NCBI RefSeq assembly: GCF_011683955.1
Contig: NZ_JAAQPI010000011.1
Location: 1 to 64,000, forward strand
DNA length: 64,000 nt
Source: Pseudomaricurvus alkylphenolicus
GTDB taxonomy: Bacteria > Pseudomonadota > Gammaproteobacteria > Pseudomonadales > Cellvibrionaceae
Reading direction: 5' to 3'
The position numbers and the translations under genes were made by a program. Of the stretch, positions 43,339 to 53,678 are shown in pieces. Every line of letters starts with the position of its first letter. Within the stretch, counting starts at the first letter, position 1. The notes below the pieces were generated by a model. That model did no database searches. It was not told the DNA's origin and saw only the letters and a program-made list of their open reading frames with translations.

Positions 43339-44781
43339 TTATTGCGCAATAGTTAAACTCTCAACTCTATTGCGACCATTGCGTTTGGCCTGGTAAAGCG
43401 CCCGATCGGCTCGTGACAGCAAGCTCTCTTGCGAATCTCCGGCATCTATACTGGCGACACCAAAACTGACGGTTTGATTCCCTGCCCCCTGAAAATTGTG
43501 CTGGGCGATTTTGGTGCGCAGGTTCTCCGCCAGATGGCGGGCACCTTCCAAACTGGTCTGAGGGCAAATCACCAAAAACTCTTCGCCGCCCCAGCGCCCT
43601 AAGGTATCCACTTCGCGAGTATGCTGTTGCAGCAGATGGGCTAAATCCTGCAGGCAGCTGTCGCCAACCTGGTGGCCAAATTCATCGTTGATTTGTTTGA
43701 AGTGATCAATGTCCAGCATGATCACGGATAAAGGCTGCCGAAAGCGTTCGAAACGATAAATTTCTTTGCGTAAACTCTCATGCAAGCGCAATCGGTTATT
43801 CAGTCCGGTCAATTGATCGGTGGCCGCCAAGTGTTCCAGCTGTTGGTTTTTTTGTTGCAGTTCGCTTTGTGCGTGGCTCAGTTCCAGCAGTGCATTGTGA
43901 GCCACTCGGTTGGCTGCCACCAGGCGTCGATTCCAGTAGAACATGCCGAGCAACACCAGCGCGGTTGCGATAATCCAACGCAATAAAGGGCCGTAGTCAA
44001 AACCCTGTTCAAAGCGAATGGAAATCCAACGATCATAAATAGCCCTTTTCTCTTGTTCATCTACTGCATCCATCGCTTTTTGCAAAATGCTGGTCAGCAG
44101 AGGTTCATCGTTGCGCACGGCGATCGATGGGGATGATGTGAAGTCGAGTTTGCCCGAGATCTTGATGTCGAGAAAGTCACCTCGTTGAATGGCATAGCCA
44201 ATCGACAATACCGAATCGATGTAGCCAAACGCCTGCCGGTTGCGAACCTGTTGCAATCCGTCGTAGATATTATCCACTTCAATCAACTGGACGTCAGGAT
44301 TCGCCTGACGCAGGAAGTGTCCGATGGCGTAGCCTTTAACGATTGCCAAGGGTTGATGACTGACCTGTTCAAGGTCTTCCACAAACAATTTGTCATTGGT
44401 GGTTGCGATCACAAATGGATAGGTCAGATAGGGATCGGTGAAGTCCAGGTACTGGTGTCGCTCGGGTGTTGGGCGAGCCATCGAAATCAAATCGCAGCGT
44501 CGTTCCCTGGCGGCATCGAGAGTGTCCTGCCAGGAGTTGGTGGGGTAGAGCGTGATCTGTAAGCCGCTGCGCTCAGCAAATAACGCCAGATAGTCAGCCG
44601 CTATGCCCTCGTGTTGACCCGCTTCGTTGATACGCTCGTAGGGCATCCACTCCGGGTCCACGCACATCAATAATTCGCCCTTGTGGGCCATATAAGCGCG
44701 TTCGTCGTCAGTCAGTTCCAGAGCCCAGCTGAGCCCCGCAGTCCACGCCAGCAAGGCGAGGGCTAGTGCGCGGAGTGCCAT
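43339..44781 (-). CDS. Periplasmic-binding diguanylate cyclase
   Basis: The 480-residue protein (ATG 44781; GTG 44787 also possible) starts with a signal peptide. It has a type-3 solute-binding domain (about 30-250; MCVDPEWMPYERINEAGQHE and later ISGKLDFTSSPSIAVRNDE), a membrane helix (262-280) and a coiled linker. The cytoplasmic GGDEF domain has RWGGEEF, an accepted active variant. It probably senses an amino acid or similar solute and makes cyclic-di-GMP. Its solute-binding fold echoes the double domain in the neighbouring lytic transglycosylase. Confidence 0.92.
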   Translation of the reverse strand: MALRALALALLAWTAGLSWALELTDDERAYMAHKGELLMCVDPEWMPYERINEAGQHEGIAADYLALFAERSGLQITLYPTNSWQDTLDAARERRCDLISMARPTPERHQYLDFTDPYLTYPFVIATTNDKLFVEDLEQVSHQPLAIVKGYAIGHFLRQANPDVQLIEVDNIYDGLQQVRNRQAFGYIDSVLSIGYAIQRGDFLDIKISGKLDFTSSPSIAVRNDEPLLTSILQKAMDAVDEQEKRAIYDRWISIRFEQGFDYGPLLRWIIATALVLLGMFYWNRRLVAANRVAHNALLELSHAQSELQQKNQQLEHLAATDQLTGLNNRLRLHESLRKEIYRFERFRQPLSVIMLDIDHFKQINDEFGHQVGDSCLQDLAHLLQQHTREVDTLGRWGGEEFLVICPQTSLEGARHLAENLRTKIAQHNFQGAGNQTVSFGVASIDAGDSQESLLSRADRALYQAKRNGRNRVESLTIAQ

Positions 44782-44978
44782 GACCACTGGCGCGAATTAT
44801 GGGTGATAAATCTGTACATCCTGTCTGGCTACACTCAGTCGGGGCCACGTCGGCCCAATGTGGCGTGTGGCGGCAATCTCTTTTGCGGGTCCGTTAGACA
44901 TATTATCGGACAAATCTGCAAAATCTGTAGCGCTTTTTCGAATTGAGCCGGTTTTTTGGCGGTTTTGTTATGCAAGTT

Positions 44979-47078
44979 TTATCGTGCTCCCAGTTGTAAA
45001 TAACCCAGGTAGCGATCCCGGATCGATTTTACGTAGTGCACGGGTTCTGATCCTCGCACGTAACCAAAGCGCGCCTTGCGGAAGTATTCGGGTTTGGACA
45101 ACATCAGCATGGCTTTCTCAACGTGATCAAACCAGCGGTTGGGGTCAAGCCCCTGCTGGAGGGCAAGGCGTCGGGCATCGCGTACGTGACCTGCACCGGC
45201 GTTATAGGCCGCGAGCGTAAAGAAGACCCGCTCCTGCAGGTCCAGCTCGCCGGGAAATCGCTGTTCCAGCCAGTGCATATAGGCAATACCGGCGGCAATT
45301 CCGTTGCGGGGTTGGTCCAGATCCTGGTAGCCCATTTCCTTGGCGGTGCGAGGCATGACTTGCATCAGTCCCCTGGCACCCGCAAATGAAACCGCCTTGG
45401 GATCGAATTTACTTTCCTGGTACATTTGCGCAACAAGTAAGCGCCAGTCCATACCATGGGCTTTGGCCAGGGGTTTGATCAACTCATCGTAAGGGGAGAG
45501 GGCAGAACCCTCAACCACCCGGTCTGACTGATGTTTTTCGATACGTCGACGATTCTTGAAGTACTTGTTGTAGGTGACGTTGTAAAAGAGGCCGCGATAG
45601 TGCTCCTCGATAAAACCGTTGAGCCGTTCCCGCAGTTGAGGCTGATCCGGGCGTAGCCCCCAGCTGATATCAGACTGCTCACTCAGAGGCCGAATCGCCT
45701 TGAGGTTACCTCGGTGAGTATTTTCCAGGGCAACCAGATGCGAATCCGCTGCAGTATAATCGAATTCACCCTGAACCAGTTTGTCGATCAGGTTTTCCGT
45801 GCTGGCTTGTGGATAGGTGGCGATTTCAATTTCAATCCCCTGTTTTTGTAATGCCAGAAAGTGTGAGTAGAATACCGTGGCAGGGTTTACCCCCACCCGT
45901 TTGCCAGCCAGTTGTTGCAAGTCATCGATGTCGGCGCTGTCGAGCGAGCCCACCAGCTGTTCACTCACTCTCAGATAAGGCTCACTGAACACCAGTCCCA
46001 TCGCTTCACGTTGTTGTGAGCGGGTCAGGGATGCAGCGATCACATCGCCCTCACCATCCTTCAATGCTTGAATCAACTCATCAATATTGTCTTTAAGAAT
46101 CACTGAAACGTGTAACTGGTGCTGTTGCGCGAATTTTCGCATTAAATCCAGGTCAAACCCCATCAGTTCGCCGCGCCACATAAAGTAGCTGGCGGGATTG
46201 TTCAGTGTCAGCATGCGCAGGCGACCACTGTTCACCACTTGTTGCCAGTCCCGATGTTGCAGGCTGTGCGCTGAAGCCTGCAGATGATGAGCAACCAGAA
46301 ACTGGTTGAGTTGTGCCTGTAATAGGGGGTTGTTTTGTCGAGTGGCCCAGGCAATCGCCCTGGCGCGTTTTAGCGTGGGGCCCTTGAACAGTTGTGGATG
46401 GTCCAGCAGCAGGACATTGGCGACGTCGCTGTCCAACACGGTAGCATCGTATTCTCCGTTGAGCAGTCCACTCAGCATATCGCTGTCACTGTAGTGGGAG
46501 GGTGCCAGCGAAAGCTGCAGCTGCATCTTCTGCTTCTGTTGTAATTGCTCCAGAGACTGCAGGTAGGTTGTGCCGGCAGGCACAGACACATGCAGGCCCG
46601 CGAGCTGTTCCAGTGAGTCGAGAGATTGTCGACTGATGACCACTTCGCTGACCCGGTTGATCGGGCGACTGAACGCTACCTGTTGCTGGCGTTGCTCAGT
46701 GACCGTCAGATTCGTCACAATCAGATCGCCGCGACCTTGGCGCAGCATGGGAATCAGTTCGTCAAAGGCGTCCACAAACACCCACTGAACATCCAGTGCC
46801 AGGTGTTTTGCGAACGCAGCCGCCACTTGTTGGTAACCGTAGACGGGAATGCCGTCCCGAGGTAGGGCGTCGGCGCCATCGAACCGTGGCGCCAGCAGGC
46901 GCAGGCGGCCGTGTTGGCGGAGCTGTGGAAGATCACCGGTCTCCTCATAGTGTTGTGGAGCCTCGGGTTTGGCGTCTGTTTCAGGGAGCGCGCTCTTGGA
47001 AGCGTCGGGGGTGGGTTCGCTACAGGCACAGAGCAGTGCGATCAATAGGCCTAGCAGCAACAGACGGTGTGCACGCAT
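44979..47078 (-). CDS. MltF-like lytic transglycosylase with two solute-binding domains
   Basis: The 699-residue lipoprotein (lipobox LLCAC) is longer than MltF of E. coli, about 520 residues. The first type-3 solute-binding domain spans about 55-270 (GRLRLLAPRF, GRGDLIVTNLTVTEQR). A second spans about 285-500 (GRLRMLTLNN, GEGDVIAASLTRSQQR). The SLT domain at about 530-680 has the catalytic Glu in MYQESKFDPKAVS and GLMQVMPRTAKEMG. It would cleave peptidoglycan at the outer membrane, with the tandem domains regulating it. AAAGGG precedes the ATG. Confidence 0.88.
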   Translation of the reverse strand: MRAHRLLLLGLLIALLCACSEPTPDASKSALPETDAKPEAPQHYEETGDLPQLRQHGRLRLLAPRFDGADALPRDGIPVYGYQQVAAAFAKHLALDVQWVFVDAFDELIPMLRQGRGDLIVTNLTVTEQRQQQVAFSRPINRVSEVVISRQSLDSLEQLAGLHVSVPAGTTYLQSLEQLQQKQKMQLQLSLAPSHYSDSDMLSGLLNGEYDATVLDSDVANVLLLDHPQLFKGPTLKRARAIAWATRQNNPLLQAQLNQFLVAHHLQASAHSLQHRDWQQVVNSGRLRMLTLNNPASYFMWRGELMGFDLDLMRKFAQQHQLHVSVILKDNIDELIQALKDGEGDVIAASLTRSQQREAMGLVFSEPYLRVSEQLVGSLDSADIDDLQQLAGKRVGVNPATVFYSHFLALQKQGIEIEIATYPQASTENLIDKLVQGEFDYTAADSHLVALENTHRGNLKAIRPLSEQSDISWGLRPDQPQLRERLNGFIEEHYRGLFYNVTYNKYFKNRRRIEKHQSDRVVEGSALSPYDELIKPLAKAHGMDWRLLVAQMYQESKFDPKAVSFAGARGLMQVMPRTAKEMGYQDLDQPRNGIAAGIAYMHWLEQRFPGELDLQERVFFTLAAYNAGAGHVRDARRLALQQGLDPNRWFDHVEKAMLMLSKPEYFRKARFGYVRGSEPVHYVKSIRDRYLGYLQLGAR

Positions 47079-47167
47079 GGATATCCCTTTCTCCTGATTG
47101 GCTTCTGCACCCAGTGTAACAACTGTATCCCATAAGGTGTACGAGCTTGTCGTTCAGGAAAAGGCTG

Positions 47168-47965
47168 CTAGCGGCGGGCGTCACCCGGCAGGGCAGAATA
47201 ATAACCATTGTGTTCGCGCACTTCGGCGTGGATTCCGTAAAGGTCGCTCACGCGTTCACTGGTAATAAGATCCGTCTTGTTTCCGTCGGCGATTACCTCG
47301 CCGTCGCGGATAAAGATGACCCGTTCAATTTCGGGAATAATTTCATCAATATGGTGAGTGGCCAGCAACACGGACGCCCCTCTCGCAACTAACCGGCGCA
47401 TATCATTCAGCACTTGAAAGCTGCCCTGCAGGTCGAGGCTGCTGGTCGGTTCGTCAAACACCACCGTAGACGGTTTGTGGATCAGCGCACGGGCCAGAAT
47501 CAGGCGGCGTTGCTGGCCGCTGGAGAGGTGGTGAAACATCTTGTCTCTCAGTGGCAAGAGTTGGAGCTCCGCCATAACCGCTTCTGTCAGCTGTCGCTGC
47601 TCATCGGTCACATCAAACTGATAGAGGTGGCCAATGGTGCCGAGCAGCCCAGAGAGAACCACATCGAAACCGGTGGTGATAGGCAGATAGTTGGTCTGAA
47701 AATCGTAGGATACCCAGCCAATTTTCTCCCTTAATTGTTTAACGTTGACGACATCACTGCCAAAAATTCGCACCCAGCTGTCTTCTTTCTCCATCGGGTA
47801 AATTTCCCGCGTCAGCAATTTCAACAGCGTGGATTTACCGGCGCCGTTGGGGCCGAGGATGGCGACATTTTCACCCTGCTCGATGGTCAGGTTGAGATCG
47901 GTGAACACGCGGGTTTCACCGCGGCAGGCCGTGACGTTACGAATATCGAGCAGGGGAGTGGTCAT
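47168..47965 (-). CDS. ABC transporter ATP-binding protein (orphan)
   Basis: This 265-residue ATPase has Walker A GPNGAGKST, signature LSSGQQRRL and Walker B TVVFDEPTSSLD, followed by an H-loop (LLATHHIDEI). No permease or binding-protein gene is adjacent, so its partner is unknown. It follows serA by 57 bases on the same strand, and cotranscription is possible. It resembles the general ABC ATPases used for metal or small-molecule export in related bacteria, but that is weak. Confidence 0.85.
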   Translation of the reverse strand: MTTPLLDIRNVTACRGETRVFTDLNLTIEQGENVAILGPNGAGKSTLLKLLTREIYPMEKEDSWVRIFGSDVVNVKQLREKIGWVSYDFQTNYLPITTGFDVVLSGLLGTIGHLYQFDVTDEQRQLTEAVMAELQLLPLRDKMFHHLSSGQQRRLILARALIHKPSTVVFDEPTSSLDLQGSFQVLNDMRRLVARGASVLLATHHIDEIIPEIERVIFIRDGEVIADGNKTDLITSERVSDLYGIHAEVREHNGYYSALPGDARR

Positions 47966-48022
47966 AAACAGCTTTCAGTACAACAGACCTGCAGGGCCAA
48001 AGGCCCCGAAGGCCGGTATTGA

Positions 48023-49252
48023 TCAGAAGAGTACGCGACAGCGCACGGTACCTTCGATGTTGCGCAGTTGCTGCAGCGCCACATCACTGTACTCAGCGTC
48101 AATATCCACCACAACGTAACCCACATTCTCGTTGGTCTGCAGGTATTGGGCGGCAATATTGATGTTGTTCTCTGAAAACACCTGGTTGATCTTGGTCAGA
48201 ATGCCGGGCACGTTTTGGTGAACGTGCAGCAGACGGTGTGCATTGGGGTGTTCGGGCAGGGCCACTTCCGGCAGGTTGACGGAAGAGGTAGTGGTGCCGT
48301 TGTCGGAGTACTTCACCAGCTTTTCGGCCACTTCGAAGCCGATGTTCTCTTGAGCCTCCATGGTGGAACCACCAATGTGAGGAGTCAGAATGGCGTTATC
48401 GAAGGCGCGCAATGGTGATATGAACTCTTCGTCGTTGCCGCGGGGCTCAACCGGGAACACGTCGATCGCGGTTCCGCCCAGATGGCCGGACTCCAATGAC
48501 GCGGCCAGGGCATCGATGTCGACGACGGTGCCGCGAGCGGCGTTGAGAAAGATAGCGCCTTTCTTCATCTGCGAGAATTCTTTCTCACCGATCATATCCT
48601 GGGTGGCGGCGGTCTCAGGCACGTGCAGGGAGACAACGTCAGCCTGGGCCAGAAGCTCGTCCATGGCGCGTACCTGGTTGGCGTTACCCAGAGGCAGCTT
48701 GGTGACCACATCGTAGAAGATCACGTTCATACCCAGGGATTCGGCCAGCACACTCACCTGAGTACCGATGGAACCGTAGCCGATAATACCCAGGGTTTTG
48801 CCGCGAATTTCGAAGGAGCCAGCGGCGGACTTGAGCCAGCCACCGCGGTGACACACCGCGTTCTTTTCGGGAATACCGCGCAGCAGCAGAATCGCTTCGG
48901 CAATCACCAGCTCAGCAACGGAGCGAGTGTTGGAGTAGGGAGCATTGAACACCGCGATGCCGTGCTCCTGGGCAGCGACCAGGTCTACCTGATTGGTGCC
49001 AATGCAGAAGCAACCCACCGCAATCAGTTTGGGGGCGTTCTCAAACACGCGGCGGGTCAGCTGGGTGCGGGAGCGGATACCGACAAAGTGCGCGGTTTTG
49101 ATCTTCTCGATCAGCTCCTCTTCGGGCAGTGAAGTCTTGAGATACTCCACATTGGTGTAGCCGGCGGCTTCCAGGGTGTTGACTGCGGACTGGTGTACAC
49201 CTTCCAGCAGTAAGAAGCGAATTTTGCTTTTGTCCAGTGACGTCTTTGACAT
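48023..49252 (-). CDS. serA: D-3-phosphoglycerate dehydrogenase
   Basis: The 409-residue enzyme has the E. coli length. Its Rossmann motif is GIIGYGSIGTQ near 157-167, the catalytic region includes NAARGTVVDIDAL, and the C-terminal ACT domain starts near 335 (HVHQNVPGILTKINQVFSEN) with serine-binding potential. It oxidises 3-phosphoglycerate in serine synthesis and is usually feedback inhibited through the ACT domain. It is divergent from the FAA hydrolase gene. Confidence 0.97.
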   Translation of the reverse strand: MSKTSLDKSKIRFLLLEGVHQSAVNTLEAAGYTNVEYLKTSLPEEELIEKIKTAHFVGIRSRTQLTRRVFENAPKLIAVGCFCIGTNQVDLVAAQEHGIAVFNAPYSNTRSVAELVIAEAILLLRGIPEKNAVCHRGGWLKSAAGSFEIRGKTLGIIGYGSIGTQVSVLAESLGMNVIFYDVVTKLPLGNANQVRAMDELLAQADVVSLHVPETAATQDMIGEKEFSQMKKGAIFLNAARGTVVDIDALAASLESGHLGGTAIDVFPVEPRGNDEEFISPLRAFDNAILTPHIGGSTMEAQENIGFEVAEKLVKYSDNGTTTSSVNLPEVALPEHPNAHRLLHVHQNVPGILTKINQVFSENNINIAAQYLQTNENVGYVVVDIDAEYSDVALQQLRNIEGTVRCRVLF

Positions 49253-49468
49253 GGGGAGTCTTGCACCTCGAATTGCATGTCGTCCACAGCGCTCCTCGCC
49301 CCGTCTTTCAAGGGGTGTAGGATGCCGGGGGCCTGAATTTTGGGCGCGCTATGATAGCATAGGCCGCTGGCGGATAGATGGCTAAATCGCCCTTTTTATA
49401 CTCTAAAAAGGGCAAATGCTTAGTGAAAAAGCCGATATTCAGACGAAATCTCAGGAGTTACCTCTTTC

Positions 49469-50128
49469 ATGACGTATCAACACCAATGGCAAGATGGCAG
49501 TCCCATGGCGTGGAGCCCCGGCAAGGTGGTCTGTGTCGGCCGCAATTACGCCGATCATGCCCGCGAGCTCAACAATCCGGTTCCCGCCGAACCCCTACTG
49601 TTTATCAAGCCGGCTTCCGCCCTGGTACCACTGGCAGAACCCATCGAGCTGCCTCGCGAGCGGGGCGATTGCCACATCGAGACGGAAATGTCGCTGCTGA
49701 TTGGCAGTCCGCTGAGCCGTGCCGGAGAAGATGAAGCTTTAGAGGCGATCGCAGGGGTGGGCATCGGATTTGATCTGACCCTGCGGGAGCTGCAGTCGAA
49801 ACTGAAGCAAAAGGGCCACCCCTGGGAGCTGGCCAAGGCCTTTGATGGCAGCTGCCCGCTGTCGGTGTTTGTGCGCCCCGAGGGTTTGGATTGGGGCAGT
49901 GTGCAACTGCAGTTGATTCGCAACGGGCAGCTACAGCAGAATGGCAATTCCGCCGCGATGATCACCCCGGTTGCCAGTTTGCTGTCTTATATCAGTCAGC
50001 ATTTTAGTCTGCAGCCGGGTGATGTGGTGCTGACGGGCACCCCCGCTGGCGTCGGGCCTTTGTCTGTGGGTGATCAATTGCAGGTGAAGTTGGACGACCG
50101 GTTGGAGGTTACTACGCGCGCGCGCTGA
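49469..50128 (+). CDS. Fumarylacetoacetate hydrolase-family protein
   Basis: The 219-residue protein is a single FAH-fold unit of the fumarylpyruvate hydrolase and acylpyruvase type. Its metal-binding motifs are CVGRNYADHARELN near 26-39 and HIETEMSLLIG, with a C-terminal GDVVLTGTPAGVGPL. AGGAG lies ten bases before the ATG. Members hydrolyse carbon-carbon bonds of acylpyruvates in the cytosol, and some are oxaloacetate decarboxylases. The specific substrate is not known. Confidence 0.88.
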   Translation: MTYQHQWQDGSPMAWSPGKVVCVGRNYADHARELNNPVPAEPLLFIKPASALVPLAEPIELPRERGDCHIETEMSLLIGSPLSRAGEDEALEAIAGVGIGFDLTLRELQSKLKQKGHPWELAKAFDGSCPLSVFVRPEGLDWGSVQLQLIRNGQLQQNGNSAAMITPVASLLSYISQHFSLQPGDVVLTGTPAGVGPLSVGDQLQVKLDDRLEVTTRAR

Positions 50129-50238
50129 CGCGGATTCAACTGCACATTCAACGCTTGCACTTATTGCCCTCGGGCAGCTACAGGGAACAGCGTCAAATTG
50201 GTTTTGTCCTGGCTATGAGTCTTTTTGGCTAAGGACTC

Positions 50239-51252
50239 TTACCCGGGCAGATGGGCTTCGCGATAGCTGCCCGGGGTCATCCCGGTCCACTTCTTAAAGG
50301 CGCGGTTAAAGGCGCTGGGCTCGCTGAAGCCCATCAGGGTCACAATCTCATTGATGGGGGTGTTGAGCTTGACCAGGTGGTACACGGCCATGTCCCGGCG
50401 CACAGCGTCTTTGATCTCCTGATAGGTATTCCCCTCTTCCTTCAGGCGCCGACGCAGGGTCTGGGTGGTGGTGTGCAGGCGCTCGGCCACCCTTTCGAAG
50501 GGCAATCGCTCGACCGAATCCTCGTTTTGCAGCATGCGCTGGATATTGGCGGTCAGGCTGTTGTCCGTCTGGTAGTGGGTCAGCAGGCCCTGGGGCGCAT
50601 CGCGCAGGAATTCGGTCAGGGTTTGCGGGGTCTGCACGACCGGCATATCCAGGAAGCGACGGTTAAAGACAATACTGTTGCGACCCTGATTAAAGTAGTG
50701 CCGGCAGGGGAAAATATCGTCAAACATGCCGGCCCACTCGGGTTTGTCGAAGGTCACATGAATGCGGTCGAGCAACAGGGGTTTGTCGATCATCCAGCTG
50801 GACCAGCGGATGCGAACAATCAGCATGCTGGTGGTGACAAAGGCAATATCGAGATTCTTGGGGTTGTCCAATTCGATACTGAAGATGGCTTCTTCGCCTT
50901 TTTCCTCCAGAGTACCGCGAATACCTACGTCTACCAATTCAAAAAAGCGTGAGTGTCGCAACAGAGCTTTGCGCAAGTTGGGGCAGGTAATGCTGGCGTG
51001 GCAGCCCATGGCGAACAGGCCCGATCTCAGCGGGCGGGGGTGAAAGCCCGCCCCTTCGTCATCCATATCCTGCCAGACATGGGTGATCAGGCGTTTAAAA
51101 TCCCACAGCGAGATGCTGCGGGATTCATCGCTCAGTGCCAGGGGGTCGAGCTCAAGATCACTGAGGACCTTCTGCGGCTGATAGCCGCAAGACGCCGGGC
51201 CTTGCATAAAGCCGCTTAAAAAGCCGGGATGTATATCGGACCGCTTGCTCAT
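50239..51252 (-). CDS. AraC-family transcriptional regulator
   Basis: The 337-residue protein has an N-terminal arabinose-binding-like domain of the PF12625 type (about 20-215; TCPNLRKALLRHSRFFELVD). An AraC helix-turn-helix pair ends at the C terminus (NEIVTLMGFSEPSAFNRAFK, KWTGMTPGSYRE). Such regulators often control fatty acid or amino acid use genes, but nothing near it clearly fits. It is adjacent to rpiA on the same strand with 30 bases between them. Confidence 0.9.
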   Translation of the reverse strand: MSKRSDIHPGFLSGFMQGPASCGYQPQKVLSDLELDPLALSDESRSISLWDFKRLITHVWQDMDDEGAGFHPRPLRSGLFAMGCHASITCPNLRKALLRHSRFFELVDVGIRGTLEEKGEEAIFSIELDNPKNLDIAFVTTSMLIVRIRWSSWMIDKPLLLDRIHVTFDKPEWAGMFDDIFPCRHYFNQGRNSIVFNRRFLDMPVVQTPQTLTEFLRDAPQGLLTHYQTDNSLTANIQRMLQNEDSVERLPFERVAERLHTTTQTLRRRLKEEGNTYQEIKDAVRRDMAVYHLVKLNTPINEIVTLMGFSEPSAFNRAFKKWTGMTPGSYREAHLPG

Positions 51253-51282
51253 GGTGACCGATTGTAACAGCCCAGTCAGGCT

Positions 51283-51954
51283 TTATGCACGAACGGTCTC
51301 AACACCGGTTTCGCGGCCGATCAACAATACGTCTGCCGGGCGGGAGGCGAACAGGCCATTGGTGACGACTCCGACGATCTGGTTGATGGCGGTCTCGGTT
51401 TCCACCGGATTGGTAATCGCCATGTTGTGCACGTCCAGGATCACGTTGCCGTTATCGGTGACACAGTCCTGGCGATAGACCGGGTCACCCCCCAGTTTGA
51501 CCAGCTCACGGGCCACATGGGAGCGGGCCATGGGAATAACTTCCACCGGTAGAGGGAAGTTACCCAGTACGTCCACCCACTTGCTGCCATCGGCGATACA
51601 GACAAACTCGTCGGCGACGGCGGCAACGATTTTCTCGCGGGTAAGGGCGGCGCCACCACCTTTAATCAGCTCCAAAGCGGGGTTGGTTTCGTCGGCGCCA
51701 TCCACATAGACCACCAGGCTGTCGACGCTGTTGAGGTCGTAGACGGGAATGCCGTGGGCCTTGAGCCGCTCGGCCGAGGCTTCGGAGCTGGCCACGGTGC
51801 CGTCAAAGCTGCCTTTGATTTCCGCCAGGTAGTCAATAAAGAAGTTGGCGGTGGAGCCGGTGCCGACACCGACAATGCTGTCGCTGTCGAGTTTGGGCTG
51901 GATGTAGTCAACGGCCGCTTTGGCGACGGCTTGTTTCAGTTCGTCCTGGGTCAT
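51283..51954 (-). CDS. rpiA: Ribose-5-phosphate isomerase A
   Basis: The 223-residue protein has the RpiA signatures [14 protein letters not shown] near 25-38, [20 protein letters not shown] and [19 protein letters not shown], with the usual catalytic Glu region around 103-107. It interconverts ribose 5-phosphate and ribulose 5-phosphate. It is divergent from ilvA, and the 117-base gap should hold both promoters. Confidence 0.97.
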   Translation of the reverse strand: MTQDELKQAVAKAAVDYIQPKLDSDSIVGVGTGSTANFFIDYLAEIKGSFDGTVASSEASAERLKAHGIPVYDLNSVDSLVVYVDGADETNPALELIKGGGAALTREKIVAAVADEFVCIADGSKWVDVLGNFPLPVEVIPMARSHVARELVKLGGDPVYRQDCVTDNGNVILDVHNMAITNPVETETAINQIVGVVTNGLFASRPADVLLIGRETGVETVRA

Positions 51955-52071
51955 GGTCTCTGGTTCGCTGGGAGTGGTAAACAGCGCGCTATTATACGGT
52001 TGGGGGAATGGGAATTCGATAGGGCTTCCATTAGTATTGCTGGCTTGTTTTTTCCAACCACTGAGAATCCC

Positions 52072-53586
52072 ATGCCCCAGTCTTACGTCAAGCGTATCCT
52101 CGATGCCCGCATCTACGATGTGGCGGTCGAGACTCCTCTGGATCGAGCCCGATTGATGTCCGCCCGTCTCAATAATCAGGTGTTATTGAAGCGCGAGGAT
52201 CTGCAGCCGGTGTTTTCGTTCAAGATTCGCGGGGCTTATAACAAGTTGCGTTTGTTGAGTGAGGAGCAGCGCCAGAACGGTGTGATTGCGGCGTCAGCGG
52301 GTAACCACGCCCAAGGGTTGGCACTCTCGGCCCAGGAGATGGGGGTAAAGGCGACGATTGTGATGCCTCGCACAACGCCGGCGATCAAGGTGGATGCGGT
52401 TCGGGCTCGCGGTGCCCGAGTGGTGCTGCACGGGGATACTTATGATGAGGCGTCTGCCCATGCGCAGGCATTGGTTGGGGAGAAGGGGCTGACCTATATC
52501 CACCCCTATGATGATCCGGATGTGATTGCCGGGCAGGGCACTGTGGCTCTGGAGGTGCTGCGCCAGCATCCCGGTCAGATCGATGCGGTGTTTGTGCCGG
52601 TTGGCGGCGGCGGGCTCTGCGCGGGTATGGCGGCTTATATTAAGTATGTGCGGCCGGAGACGAAGGTGTTTGCGGTTGAACCGGAGGATGCCGCCTGCCT
52701 CAAGGCGGCGCTGGATAAGAAGCGCCGGGTGACTTTACCTCATGTGGGGATTTTTGCCGACGGGGTGGCGGTTGCGCAGATTGGTAAGGAGACGTACCGG
52801 GTGCTCAAGGATACGGTGGATGGTGTAATCACTGCCAATACGGATGAGATGTGCGCTGCGATCAAGGATATTTTTGAGGATACGCGTTCGATCACTGAGC
52901 CGGCGGGAGCTTTGGCCCTGGCGGGGTTGAAGAAGTACGTTGAGGAAAACGGTTGTGAGGGGCAGACGCTGGTGGCGGTGGCCAGTGGGGCCAATACGAA
53001 TTTCGATCGCCTGCGTTATATTTCTGAGCGTACCGAAATCGGTGAAAAGCGTGAGGCGATCCTGGCGGTAACGATTGCCGAGAAGGCGGGTTCCTATAAG
53101 AAATTCTGTAAGGATTTGGGTAAGCGCAATATTACGGAGTTTAATTACCGCTTTGCCGATGAGCATGAGGCGCGGATTTTTGTCGGTGTGCAGGTGTCGC
53201 CGGACCATAATGATCGTCGGGAGATGGTGCAGGAGTTGCGCGATAAGGGTTATCAGGTGGTGGATATGACCGATAACGAGGCGGCCAAGCTGCATATTCG
53301 TCATATGGTCGGAGGCCATGCGCCGCTGGTGGATAATGAGCAGGTGCTGCGGTTTGAGTTTCCGGAGCGTCCCGGGGCTTTGTTTAACTTTTTGGCGAAG
53401 TTGGCGGGGCGCTGGAATATTTCGATGTTTCATTACCGCAATCATGGTTCGGCTTATGGTCGGGTGTTGGTGGGGATGCAGGTGCCCAAGGCTGAGCGTC
53501 GGGAGATGAAGCAGTTTTTGGATGATCTTGGGTATGGTTATTGGGATGAGACTGAAAACGAGGCTTATCAGTTTTTTCTTGGCTAG
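52072..53586 (+). CDS. ilvA: Threonine ammonia-lyase, biosynthetic
   Basis: The ATG at 52072 gives 504 residues; the frame before it runs over the rpiA region. The PLP-binding Lys is in [12 protein letters not shown] near residue 51, and the phosphate-binding loop is [10 protein letters not shown]. Two ACT-like regulatory domains follow (from about 325 and 420: [38 protein letters not shown]). This is the isoleucine-sensitive biosynthetic form that makes 2-oxobutanoate from threonine. Confidence 0.97.
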   Translation: MPQSYVKRILDARIYDVAVETPLDRARLMSARLNNQVLLKREDLQPVFSFKIRGAYNKLRLLSEEQRQNGVIAASAGNHAQGLALSAQEMGVKATIVMPRTTPAIKVDAVRARGARVVLHGDTYDEASAHAQALVGEKGLTYIHPYDDPDVIAGQGTVALEVLRQHPGQIDAVFVPVGGGGLCAGMAAYIKYVRPETKVFAVEPEDAACLKAALDKKRRVTLPHVGIFADGVAVAQIGKETYRVLKDTVDGVITANTDEMCAAIKDIFEDTRSITEPAGALALAGLKKYVEENGCEGQTLVAVASGANTNFDRLRYISERTEIGEKREAILAVTIAEKAGSYKKFCKDLGKRNITEFNYRFADEHEARIFVGVQVSPDHNDRREMVQELRDKGYQVVDMTDNEAAKLHIRHMVGGHAPLVDNEQVLRFEFPERPGALFNFLAKLAGRWNISMFHYRNHGSAYGRVLVGMQVPKAERREMKQFLDDLGYGYWDETENEAYQFFLG

Positions 53587-53620
53587 CTTGCCTTTGGACG
53601 GCCCCGTCTTTCCGTATCCC

Positions 53621-53653
53621 CGTAGGGTGCATTAGCCGAAGGCGTAATGCACC
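53621..53653 (+). repeat. Short palindromic repeat (REP-like), single copy
   Basis: CGTAGGGTGCATTAGCC is followed by GAAGGCGTAATGCACC, making a near-perfect palindrome of 33 bases. It belongs to the same family as 41544-41730 and 56323-56437, but the middle base triplet is GCA/TGC rather than GGA/TCC on both arms. It lies 35 bases after ilvA. Confidence 0.7.
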
Positions 53654-53678
53654 ATTGATGCATCAAGGCCCGTAACTG

